Positions 44,794 through 55,505 of a stretch of 64,000 nucleotides of DNA are shown here, piece by piece; position 1 is the first letter of the stretch; each line of letters begins with the position of its first letter. Location of the stretch: the NCBI GenBank assembly GCA_015501075.1, contig JADNYJ010000052.1:62001-126000 (forward strand). Direction: 5' to 3'. A program made the translations under genes and the position numbers. Source of the DNA: Gymnopilus junonius. Lineage: Eukaryota > Basidiomycota > Agaricomycetes > Agaricales > Galerinaceae. The notes under the pieces are model-generated. The model saw only the letters and a list, made by a program, of their open reading frames with translations, had not been told where the DNA came from and searched no databases.

Positions 44794-47671
44794 CTATGCT
44801 GATTGAGTTGCGTTAGGATCGCGGTAAATCTGATTGAAGGCAAATCAGCTTTAGACCTTCTGCTAGGTCAATTGCACACACCTTGATATCCCAGATATTA
44901 CCAATCTTCTTGTCGTCACTAGCAATTTCATCTTCAGCCTCATCGATGACAAGCTCCTTCTCCGCCATGGGACTCTCTTCCGCTGCAGACTCAAGTTTTA
45001 AACCCTGTTCATTGGCCAAGTGGAGCAAACAAATAAAGCAGAAGCTTGTGCTGATTTCATCCATTTTGTCCTTGGGATACGACTTTTGCAAGCCTGATAT
45101 CACCTGGCTGAACTGCCTTGAATCTGAAGGGTCTGTAGGGGTCACCTCTGGTTCATCGACATCCTGGTAAACTGAGATGAGTACCCCAGAGAATTTTCGA
45201 AGGGAGAGTACTCACCATGCTTTCATCATTTTCACTAGATTTCTTATTATCCACCACAATGTCGAGTCCTTTCCATATGTTATCCTTTAGCTTCCTCACA
45301 TCGACGCGTTTGGCCCTCTTGGTATAGTTGACAAACTCAGGTCTGACCCGCCTTGTCTGGCCCTGGGTAGCAGCGAGAAGGTCTTGTTCGCCTGAATCTT
45401 CATCAGGAAGTCCTCCGCCATCGTCGTCAAAACCAGGACCAAAGTCATCGTCATGGAAGAATTGAGTGTTGAAAGGAACAGGCTCTCCGTTTGCTATGGG
45501 ATGTTTTACTATTTTAGCCCCAGAGAGCAATGGACAGTGACTTGCCGTAATCGTCGTCGTCATCATCATGATTGCGATTGGCGGCTTGTTCAGCGGCGGC
45601 CTGAGCCCAAAAACTTTCGTCGACTTCTCCATCGTTGTCATTTATGCGAACTCGTCTGCCACGCATTTTCAGCTGTTGAACACCAATCAGCAGGAGACCG
45701 CAGAAGGGGAAAAGGACACGAACAGAGAACTTCGGCTTCGTAAACAACGTCACAAGCTGCCTACTGGCAAAGTGCATGTCGTCTGGCAACCTGTGATCGT
45801 CCCGCTTCTCTTTCTTTTTCTTAGCGCCTTTCTTGTTGGCGGTTGTTCCTGTCCCTGGCAGGTTGATACCTACACCTTTCGTGACGGGGGCAAATATTTC
45901 CTTCGCTAACTCCTTTAGGTCCTTATCTGAAGGAGTCATGAAGTCGATCTTGACGGCCTCCTTCTTCTGACGTTTATTGGCTTTGTTAGCATCAGCAGTG
46001 GCTTCCGCTGTAGTGAGTAGTTAGGATTGAAATTTTAGTTTGTGGAGACAATCCTTACGTTTACGAATATTCTTCCGCAACTTCCAGTGCTCGGGACCAG
46101 CCCAGTTTTTGAGGAAGTTCTGGTCAAAGTAATCTAAAGCTCCGCCTTCGGAATTCGGGTCAGCCATGACCAATTTGAGGTCGCGTTCCGTCGGCGCTCG
46201 ACGGGGATCGAAAGGTACGAAAGGACCCGGCCGTCCTTCCTCGATTTCACCGGAAGGACCTACCGAACCGTTATGCGAGGGATCATCACCAAAGTCATCA
46301 TCCCCGCCAAAGTCTCCACCAAAATCATCGTTGACAGCATCCGCGCCGACAAAGAAGTCTTCTGCAGTAGGTACTTCACCAGCATCCATGTTCGTTCCAA
46401 AATTGTCGTCATCTTCATCTGCGATATCGTCCTCGTGGCGAGTGTTGTCTAAGAACATTGTTGAGTCACCCAATGTGAATGCATTTTTAGCGAACTCGAA
46501 ATCAGCAAGGGAATGTGATATCGTTTTGTTTTCGAGGACGGAGAGATCCGGGAAGTATTCCTCTGTAACGCAACATTAGGATGTTTGGAGTCTGGAAAAA
46601 TATTGCAGGTGAACACCTACTTCGCAGAAAAGTCATATCCATCAAATCTTCGGGTTCCTCGACGACATCCTCATCTTCAACTTTACCCATTGAATCACTG
46701 GCATCAAAAATAACTCTCATACATCCCTCAGAACCAATGCCCAATGATAAATGGTTCATCAAGAGGCCGCTGGCCCCACCTTCATCAAAATCTGCACAAG
46801 TTTTCTTGAATAAAGGATCAACTGCAAATTCCAGGTCTGGCTTCTTGTTTTTGAGAGCAGATGGGTCTTTCGCCAAAGTAGCACCAGTGCCGCGATTAGT
46901 TTTCCGCTTCTTAGCCTGCGTAGGATCAGCATCTGGATTATCAGAATTTTCGGCATTGTCGTCCTCTTCCAGATCTCTACGACCAGATACAAGATTGCTG
47001 AGAAGTTTGCCTGTTTCAGTGCCGACACTGTCGACGCGACTTGTCCAGATTTTCACGCAGCCGTCCAGGGTAGTTGACGCGCGCTGGAAATTGATAGAGT
47101 TATCGTCGTTATTTCGCAATAATGACATGTCGTGAAAATAGTCAATCAAAGCGAAGTTCCATGAATTCTGAGGGTTAATTTTCTGTCGAGATTGTCCTCA
47201 TTAGCATTTGGTCTTTGGGAGTGAAACATAAAAGCGTACGTTATCGGTTGCCAGCTTCATCCATTCTTCAAAGTTCGAACTCATAATGTCCCATGAAACG
47301 TTGGCGACAGGGGGTGCAACGGTTTGCAGCGGCTTTTGCTTTGCCCCTCTTGAAGGTTCTTGAGACTCTTGTTCCTGCGCTCCTTCGGATGAAGGACCAG
47401 CCAAAGAATTCTCAATGACATGAATCTTCGTGCTCTTCCTTCTCCGCCTCTTCTCAGCGGCATCGTCGTTAATGTTGACGGCCCTCAATGGCGGTCGTCC
47501 TGTCTCGGAATTGTCATTGTCTGGGTGATAGACTTCGCTAAGCCGCTTCTTCAAAGTGCCTTTCTGCGGTCTCGGTGTTTCTTGTTCCGATTCATCGTCT
47601 GTAGCGTCTGCAGCGTCTGCGTAGACCGGCTTGAATGTGCCTGGAGATCGTGCTCGACGTGCTGGTGCCAT
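44794..47671 (-). CDS. BRN1: Condensin complex subunit 2 (kleisin CAP-H)
   Basis: Kleisin that links the SMC2-SMC4 heads in condensin and is needed for mitotic chromosome compaction. The start at 47671 is MAPARRARSPGTFKPVYADA. The conserved N-terminal region binds SMC2: VSWDIMSSNFEEWMKLATDN, NPQNSWNFALIDYFHDMSLL, NFQRASTTLDGCVKIWTSRV, DSVGTETGKLLSNLVSGR. The middle has DLEFAVDPLFKKTCADFDEG and GASGLLMNHLSLGIGSEGCM, then a long acidic linker (about 46440-46260). C-terminal parts: PRRAPTERDLKLVM-type helix (FDPRRAPTERDLKLVMADPN), FVNYTKRAKRVDVRKLKDNI, FSQVISGLQKSYPKDKMDEI, STSFCFICLLHLANEQGLKL. The last exon after GTGTGTGC...CAG gives YRDPNATQSA with stop TAG at 44794-44796. About eight exons. 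ACGCGT lies 57 bp upstream. Confidence 0.93.
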
Positions 47672-47727
47672 CACAATCGCCGTCGTCAACAAAGATTGGT
47701 TGCAGGCACGTGATTACGTGCAGCGCG

Positions 47728-47733
47728 ACGCGT
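47728..47733. promoter_or_regulatory. MCB-type ACGCGT in BRN1 promoter
   Basis: ACGCGT in the context CAGCGCGACGCGTAACTC, 57 bp upstream of the BRN1 start, followed by GACACGTCACGCGCGCG at 47742-47758 and CACGTG at 47707-47712. In yeasts this hexamer binds MBF for G1/S expression. Position and gene function make a regulatory role plausible. Confidence 0.5.
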
Positions 47734-49883
47734 AACTCTGTGACACGTCACGCGCGCGTTGTTTGCCAAATGTACGTACAGTAAACAGACAATCGACGCC
47801 AGCTGGCAAGCTGATATTTTGAATTTTCTCTCATCCTTATTCTTCTGTCTTGCTAGACAATTCACCTCATCCGTGGCTGGTTATCAAATTGTTCTCTTAA
47901 CATCTGCTTGCACAATATATTCCCGTCAAGTTTCCAATCTGATGTCTGGAGGATAATAGTATCTATTTAACTATCTGTCGCCGTCTAGGGTTTGTGATTG
48001 GTGCTCAAAACATGCGTTATTCGTGTTTGGCGGCATGCCGACTTGTCTATTGGCTGCTTTCCTCCTAGTATGAGAATTTCTTGTGGAAGTTCTGAATTTC
48101 AAGAGCCTGCACGATGTCCCATATCGGCCGACTTTATAATAATCCACAATGTAAAGAATGCACTGCCATACATGAAGCTGGTGAAGGTGAAGGTAGATAG
48201 ACATCCATTTGGCACTTTCATTGCGTAACTCGCAAAATTGTTGGGGATGCACGAGTAAGTGTGATTGCTTGTGACTTCGTATATTATATACTGACAATTG
48301 CCTTCAGCCTCGTTGGATCCGAAGTACCCTTCCCATCCAACTATTACGACTCCAAAAGATTGTCATTTCAAAAGAAGAGTGGAATGATTTGATTGATAGC
48401 AATCATGATGAAGATTTACTTACATGAGTACCAGAACTCCTGCAGGTGGCATATCTTTGACTTTTTGTTTCCTTTCCATTCATCATCTCATTATGGAACG
48501 AAGATTATGCCTACAACAAATTCCGTCTATGCTCGTAAGGTGTATCGCCGTCTGCAGGAGCTCGCAAAACGATCCATCTTACCTCCTTCACCCTTTATCA
48601 GCAATGTAAAGTGCGGAGACGACATGGTGTATGCAGCTCCTCGCAATTTTACGTCTCTGCATCTCAGACTCCAATAGATAAATGACCTTGTCACTAGTCA
48701 GAGATGATCTCGTTTGTTGTCTTGCAGACGTCGACCTTTCCTCGATTGCGGAATCGCAGGACCCTGGTCACGGTTCTCTTACGTTCCAAGGATCTGTTCC
48801 TCGTGAATCTCTGCTGAAATAGAGAACCCTGAAGACTGTTCGCAAACACACTTAATGAAGAACGAACTGCGAGGTGTTGGTAAACATAGAGCGGAAGCTG
48901 CGCCTATGTCACCATCGATTTCTCTGACACCAAATGATAGAGCGGTTCACATCGAAGAGAATATGAGAAGGCTAGAAAAGGAAGATCAACAACTGGTAGG
49001 TTCTCCTTGATACTAATGGTGCAAACTATTTGCTCACGAACTAAATTGACCACTCTTGGGTGCATGATAACTCCCAAGAAGCTGCGGCTCTATTTATGGT
49101 ATTTCCTATTCATCTGCCAGGCCTATTGACCCCAGTGACGCCATCCACGGAGTCGGCTCTTAATTCCTACGATAACAGGGTCTACTGTCAATTCGAGGAC
49201 CTAACACTTATAGGACCGTTATTTATCGTTTGTAATATCCTCCATTTCGCATATAGTGAAGTAAACATCCACAACTTCTACGGTCCGTTTTTTCGCCTAT
49301 CGTGATGCAACTTGCTTCTTATTGAAGATCCGGTGATAGTGGAATCAATTTGCCTGCAAGCAAAGAGATTCAGTCAGCCCTTCCACCATGACCAAGATGT
49401 CATGTCAATCGGTCGGATTCTCTGTGTTGAAGAAAAAATATCCTGTGTTGCAGACATGTACACGTCGATTTAGACATAAGGCGGTGATCATTGGAAAAGG
49501 AAAAATGGATTCCAGGACTTGTCCTCATGATCAGCACATGCCCTTCCGCGAAGGTGTCTACCCGGAGACATTGGGAAAACTTGAACGGAATCTAAAGCGT
49601 AACAATCGTACACGATGAATAGTTGGGAGGTCTGGATTCTGGTATACGGTGTGTACGTAGAGGTATCGCTTGATTGCCCGGGGTATAAGTTACTATGGTA
49701 CATGACAATGACTAGACGGATACGATGATCGTCGATACTGAGAAAGAATTGATAGCTGGTGCTGCTCCCTGCAGCTCTTCCACTATGAGTCGGTAGGAGA
49801 AAAGAAAAGAAAGATCAATTATTCAGCAGTAGTGCATGTCAGGGGAAACTGACCTCGGAGCAAAAAAAGGACTTTCAATATTT
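47734..49883. other. Poorly resolved stretch with possible plus-strand exons
   Basis: Candidate plus-strand coding fragments are 48509-48607 (MPTTNSVYARKVYRRLQELA, KRSILPPSPFISN, then donor GTAAAG), 48728-48830 (VDLSSIAESQDPGHGSLTFQ) and 48842-48996 (CSQTHLMKNELRGVGKHRAE, VHIEENMRRLEKEDQQL, then donor GTAGGT). They suggest one small gene around 48.5-49.0 kb, but phases between them do not join. An ORF at 49388-49618 has no motif. Function unknown. Confidence 0.3.
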
Positions 49884-50279
49884 TCACACAGAGGATATTG
49901 GAATTGGTTTGGATGACGCGCCAGTGGTCGACGTCTTCCTCGACTTCAAAACGTCGTCCAGATCTGGTGAAGACGTATCCTTTCTGACTGGAACAAATAC
50001 CCCTCCAGGCTGAACGTGTCCATAAGGTGTCTTGAGTGCCGTATTAGGGGCACCGTTGGTCGTGGACTGTGAAGAGACCTGAAGAGGGTTTCGACTGTAG
50101 GCGGAGACGTTCGGGGCATAGGCATACCCGTACGACGAGTTGGTCGGGTAAGGCGGACTGCTACCTTGGTTTGCCTGAGAGCAGTTGGTAAAAGGGTGAA
50201 CGGCAAATGGATCGAAATTAGCAAGACTCGATGGAGATTTCGAGGGAGATGATTCCGACGATGAAGAGGACGACAACAT
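49884..50279 (-). CDS. Ser/Pro-rich hypothetical protein
   Basis: A single-exon ORF of 131 codons starting MLSSSSSSESSPSKSPSSLA, continuing NFDPFAVHPFTNCSQANQGS, SYGYAYAPNVSAYSRNPLQV and GHVQPGGVFVPVRKDTSSPD, ending SSKPIPISSV. Composition is disordered (Ser, Pro, Asn, Tyr), without a folded domain. It may be a real small protein or the last exon of a larger gene to the right. Its codon pattern is consistent with coding, but there is no homology I recognise. Confidence 0.4.
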   Translation of the reverse strand: MLSSSSSSESSPSKSPSSLANFDPFAVHPFTNCSQANQGSSPPYPTNSSYGYAYAPNVSAYSRNPLQVSSQSTTNGAPNTALKTPYGHVQPGGVFVPVRKDTSSPDLDDVLKSRKTSTTGASSKPIPISSV

Positions 50280-50517
50280 TTCTGGGCTCGATTATAAAGA
50301 AGTAAGAAAGTTTGGCAAGTGGAGTAGACGGCAACAGTCTGGTTGACTGGTAAGCTTATGATAGCCCTGTGGAGTAGGTTAGCCCTAACTAAAAGACTGG
50401 GATTGCATGGCAATCTACTATTGCTTTTATAGCTCTTATGAACCTGTGCCGGACATTGCAGGGCTAGCCTTGAATTAATCACATACTGGTGTTTTGCCCA
50501 TGTCTAGTATATTTGGG

Positions 50518-51056
50518 TTAGGGAATAGACGTATCGGGCCGAATGAATGCACAGGTGTTTGCTGCTGGCAGGATACTCGCTAACGAGCGCTCTTCTTCAA
50601 AACAACAGCCAGCCCTCGAGAACTTCGATTGTCGAAGCGTAAGATTTCCGGACAGACTTGGGGATTGAAGGAGACCAAGCGAGACGATTTGCCTAAACCT
50701 CTTTCGCAATTGTTCCACCGGAAGGTATTTTACTGAGGTCAGCTGCGATACCTATACCTTGTAGGACATGGATAATATTACACTGACGGGAAGCGGTCAA
50801 ACAGCATTTCCTCCCCATGGGGTATTTCCCCGAGAATCCGGTACCCAATGTGCCTGAACATAGCGTACAAAGGCTGAGGCTCGGCTAACAGATGTCGAAT
50901 CTTGAAAGACTCGTGGGGTGGAAAGCAAAGAGAAAGATCGCAAGTTCCGGATGTGATGCCTACTTTGGTACAATCTTCTTGGAGGTTGACAAGCTTTGAA
51001 TTGAGAGGAAGTCGGCGGCAATTCACCCCAGATTTGAATACGGCATAGCGTAAAGG
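50518..51056 (-). CDS. 3' part of an unrecognised multi-exon gene
   Basis: Two exons join in phase. The right exon (about 51056-50789) reads LRYAVFKSGVNCRRLPLNSK, LVNLQEDCTKVGITSGTCDL, SLCFPPHESFKIRHLLAEPQ, PLYAMFRHIGYRILGEIPHG, EEMLFDRFPS, then donor GTGTAAT. The left exon after GCAG starts LTSVKYLPVEQLRKRFRQIV, continues SLGLLQSPSLSGNLTLRQSK and FSRAGCCFEEERSLASILPA, and stops at 50518. Upstream fragments on the same strand at 51275-51070 (VRGRAKKDIRRSRVTVLFKE) and 52080-51880 (FCKEYAFPGSINYQAYNRST) may be further exons, but I could not join them. Domain not recognised. It may be decaying. Confidence 0.4.
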
Positions 51057-52619
51057 TGAAGGCTTTCATGTAGGAGTTTGACTAGAATAGAATAAAGCAA
51101 CTTTGGCTACACGGTTCTTAATGTTGGTTTCTTTAAAGAGCACAGTCACGCGACTCCGTCGGATATCCTTCTTGGCACGACCTCGGACCGCAGCTTGGAC
51201 CGAAAAAAAAACGTTGGAAACTTTACAGAAAAGCAGAAAGCCCCTCTTGACATTTTCTACTGAACCTGCAAGCAAAATTTCAGACTATGCATTATTATAC
51301 ATCCAGAACTCCACTCACAGACATAGAATCCTGTCAGTTGACATTAGGGCACCCCACTGAGCCGCGGTAGATACGCCCAAGACGCCACACCTTCTTTGCC
51401 GGAGAAACATTGTTTATCCGAAGGAGTAGATACAACAAGTTGGGATATTAGCAAACTGCTGGCACTGAGGCAAGAGCCTTTTTTAGCAATGGAGATAACC
51501 AAGTGCGTGTGCCCTGCTGCCTTCTGCTGACAGAAACTGGTCGATCGTGACTGAAATGCGTACGCAGATCTCGTCACAATTGAAGGTGCTAAGAGGGTTT
51601 GAATAGAAAAAATAAACGCAGTGATAGACTCGAAGAAGATGAAGAACTGTCAATAGCAAAGGTCGTAGAAGTCTTTATCTCCGTAACTTTGAATTGCAGT
51701 ATTTTAAGTAATGCGTTGTCTCCAGCTGCAGGGTGGCGTCTATAGCTTTATGCCGAAGATGCCCGACACATGGAGTGGACAAGGAGCGGTCCCATTTCGC
51801 AACTAATACTAAGTGCATAGAGCAATGGAAGATGGCCACTGACATCCCTATCTGTCGAGGGGGACCGCTAACACCGGTGTTTGCAACCTTCTGAACATGA
51901 TTCCTAAGAGAATTTCAGTGAAGGAACGTCCGGATGAGGCAAATCCGAATGCATTGAGGGGAGAAAGCAAGACGACACGTCGCGTTAAGGTAGACCGGTT
52001 GTAAGCTTGATAGTTGATAGAACCAGGAAAGGCATATTCTTTACAGAACGTGGAAAACAGCATAGTTGTAAGAAGACGTCCTGCATTCACCGGTTTCCAT
52101 TTTCGTGAACAGGAGACTCTACAAGTGAGCGGTTCGATTAAGTTTCTCCGGCAAACGGAAATCCTTGCAATTTTCTGTGGCCTTTAGATGGCTACAACTC
52201 TGTAGACTCTGGAGGATGAGACGGGCTGCCAGCGTGCGTTTTCGAAGAAAAAAAAAGTTGTGTGGAGTCTAGCATCAGACTCCTCAGAGAATAAATATTC
52301 AAAGAAAAATACGTCACCTTGGAAAAGGTTGGAGCCCGAGTGCTAACTGAGATGCAGTGAGTACTCCTCTTTTTCCCATTGGGGGCAATCATAACAAATA
52401 TATCTGCGAATCGGAGAAATATGCTGCGCGGACGTCAGTACATCACTTTTGAGCTTTCAACGAGTACAAAAAATTCTATTTTGGAAACTCACAGCTTGCA
52501 GTCTAAGCGTTCGTGGGAGGAGCGCAGGGCTCGTGGTTGGTATCCTACTCAACTGAGATTTACGTGGCAGGGAGACAATGAGAAATCTATAGCCCTATGC
52601 CACTTGTTTGGAATTTCTT
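51057..52619. other. Stretch with minus-strand coding-like fragments
   Basis: Minus-strand open fragments near 51275-51070, 51577-51344, 52090-51848 and 52392-52192 could be exons of the unrecognised gene to the left, but no complete model was found. No mobile-element domain seen. Confidence 0.3.
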
Positions 52620-52916
52620 GAGAATTCTAAGGGCTTTATCCGGTTGAAGCAGATAAGCAAAAGGTGGGATCAATGCAGTGGTATGCCAGGCTGTAGTGCA
52701 TGTAGTGTTGTTGTTCAAATGAGATATGAATTTTAGTCCACAACGATGATCTAATCCGCAGAGCGCAAGTGAACTGATATCAGCAGCAGGCAAGCAAAGC
52801 AAAATTGCAGTCGGGGCAAAAGCCCATCATAAATTCAAAGGCGGCATGCTCCCCGCACCACCAAAAGGCCTCCCACCCCTCTGTGCACTGCTCACGCTTC
52901 TCATGTTCACATTAAA
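52620..52916 (-). pseudogene. Displaced, diverged copy of the 3' end of the gene at 55506-58756
   Basis: The minus strand reads RSVSSAQRGGRPFGGAG then PPLNL and a stop, matching the C-terminus RSVSSSQRGGGFFGGAGGVP of the large gene. The match runs on into its 3' flank: AAGGTGGGATCAATGCAGTG (52660-52679) versus AAGGTGGTATCGATGCAGTG (55259-55278), GTAGTGTTGTTGTTCAAATG versus GTAGTGTTGTTATTTGAATG, and AATTCAAAGGCGGC in both. Internal deletions shorten the copy. It lacks the rest of the gene and cannot encode the protein. Confidence 0.75.
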
Positions 52917-55505
52917 ATGGTGCGAACATGGTGTCTGCGCAAGTCTGCAAAAAAAAATGGCGAGGTGCAAGGTCACTGCAAGGTTGGCATAAGCAGAAGC
53001 GCAGATGTTCCAGTGCCCTCATACGACAGAATTAATGGAAGTTGGGAATATGTTACCGCGCAATCATACAGAACAAATTTGATACCTAATTCACAAATTT
53101 CTTAAATGCTTCATAGCAAGACAGGATAACCAGGGATAACCCACCTACTGTATAGTGGCTTCATGCCCTTGCTCCAGCGACGATGAGGTCTTGGGATCAC
53201 AAGGAGATGCTCATTAACAACGGTCGGTGTCTGAGGAAACGCACCGCCGCCAACGGCAGTCGTAAGTTCTGCTGTAACATTCAAGTGCCTGTGAGAGCGA
53301 TTCCAGACATGACCTTCGATGACAAGAGAGGTAAATCAAAGTTTCCTACGCGATTCCGAATTTCCGATTATTCAGGCTAACGCAGCGATGACCTCTGCAA
53401 TAAGTTGCTGCTCAGATCTTCTTCACCAATTGTCATGCATCGTTTACCCTCCCGTACGAGGGAAACAGAGTCTTGTTCGTTGTTCAGACACACATTGGGT
53501 TTGGCGCGCCTGTCCTAGGCAATTTCTTCCGGGTCCTCAAAGTCCTTCCTCTCGGTTCGTACGCCTTTGGTAAGTTTTCAATCGCACACAAGGATAGATC
53601 GTTGGGATCGAAAGAACATTATTAATCGGCCTCCGTGCACTGTCATATGGCAGCGGCTTGGAGATGGTCGGTATCGTCGATAGAAGGACACAAGAATTTG
53701 AAGAAAGGTGAAAGGAATTCAGAAGGTACAAATTTCACGTGATCGCGACCCGACGACAAACGCGTCGCGCGATGCGGACCTCGCGGTTCTGCAGCTGAGT
53801 CCGAGTAAAACATACCGAGTCTCGACCGTCGCACCAAACAGTGAAAAGATGAAATTTGTTTCAATTATTCAAATTTCTACACAACACAACACAAGAAAAA
53901 AAAAACATTCCCCGACTCTCAACACTACTTTTATAAAAGTCTGGAAAGAAGAAAAAAAAATACCGTACGTTAAGATGATCCTACGCAACCAATAACCAAA
54001 TAATCTATCCAGCACAAATCTACATTAGAGGAAGAGCTCGAAGCTCGAAGCCCAAGAGGGAGGAGAGGAGACCGACAAAAAAAACCCCCGAACAGTCAAA
54101 AAAATCTTGAAGCTGGAAAGTGAGCTGGAAGAAGAAAAGAACCAATCCGGAGAGGGTGGGATCCGCCTAGCTAGAGCCTATATGCATGCATGCATGGAAT
54201 CGATCAATGATATGGTATATAAGTAACGAACGAGAATTTTTTTCTAGACTAGAATAAAATAAAATAAACGCAAGAGTCTGAGAACAGGTCATTATTGGGT
54301 TGTGATTTGGGGAGGCCCTTCTGTGTGGGCGGAAGGAGACTTATTTTGGTCCTTTGGGCTGGGATGGAATCGAGATGGGATGGGGGGAATGGTACACAAT
54401 TGAATTGGGGGGGAACGAACGACCAGAGTGGATGATGGATTGGATTGGACTGGAAGGCAAAAAGAGAAAGAAGGAAATACAGGGAACGGAGACGGGTGAG
54501 GGGATAGATAGAGCCTAGGAGGACTTGACTTGACACAGATAATACACGGTTGGATCCAATTTTAGGACAAGAGACACAAGAGATGGAATGGAATGGGTGG
54601 AATGGGACAGGAATTGGAATTGGGATTGGACAGATGGGTCGTTCGTTCGTTCATGATGATGATGGATATTGGCCGAATAAGGATGGTGTATGGAATGGGT
54701 GGTCAGAGCAATAGGCGATAGAAATACGATAGGGCCATTGTCTGAAGATTGATTCGAAAGCACGGAACATAAAAAACCAAGGAGAGAAGGAAGGAAGAGA
54801 GAAGAGATACGGTTCGATTCGATTCCGTTACGCAGTGCCAAAAAAAAGGGCACATGCTTATTTATTTAGGGGGCTTCTGTCAATCGAAGCCCTTTCAATG
54901 CTCCACGTTACAGTTCAACCCACCACATGGGGGGTCGGATAAACCAGAGGACAACTTGCAAGGGGGAAAATAATTGCTACAGGCATCCCCGACCCGACGG
55001 CGGATGCCAATAATTTTAGACAAGTGCATTTTGTGGCACCGTTTGGATTTCAATGTTTTGCATTATCGGTGCACTCTTGGAAAGAATGAAGTCGACATAT
55101 GATTTTGTTCGTATGGAAAGGTTTGTTGTTGGGTCCCAAGACGCCGTGTGGTCAAGGCCAAACAAAGTCAGGAGGAGGGAGGATTTATGATAAAAGGTGG
55201 CAAAAGATAACATCTTCAACACCACGAGGACTTGTTGAAGCAGAAGAGCCGAGCAAAAAGGTGGTATCGATGCAGTGGTATGGTCAAGCACGTTCTTTGT
55301 AGTGAGTGAATGTAGTGTTGTTATTTGAATGAGACATGCACGGGTGGGTCCACGACGACGATGGAAGCATTCTTCTAGTCCGCAAGCCACAAAAGCAAGC
55401 AAGCAAGCAAAACCCGAAAGCAAGCAACAGCGAGCAAAGCGAGGTCGCACTTGGCGCAAAAGCAGAAAAAAAGGAGAAACAGCAGACCACTTGGCACTGG
55501 CACCC
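52917..55505. other. Long stretch without a supported gene
   Basis: Includes the 3' flank of the large nuclear-protein gene (about 55000-55505, with AAGC repeats near 55395-55412). A plus-strand fragment at 53182-53268 (MRSWDHKEMLINNGRCLRKR) could be an exon but stands alone. ACGCGT at 53760-53765 lies in a CpG-rich segment. Purine-rich simple sequence occurs around 54570-54620 (GGAATGG words), and GCATGCATGCATG at 54183-54195. Confidence 0.4.
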
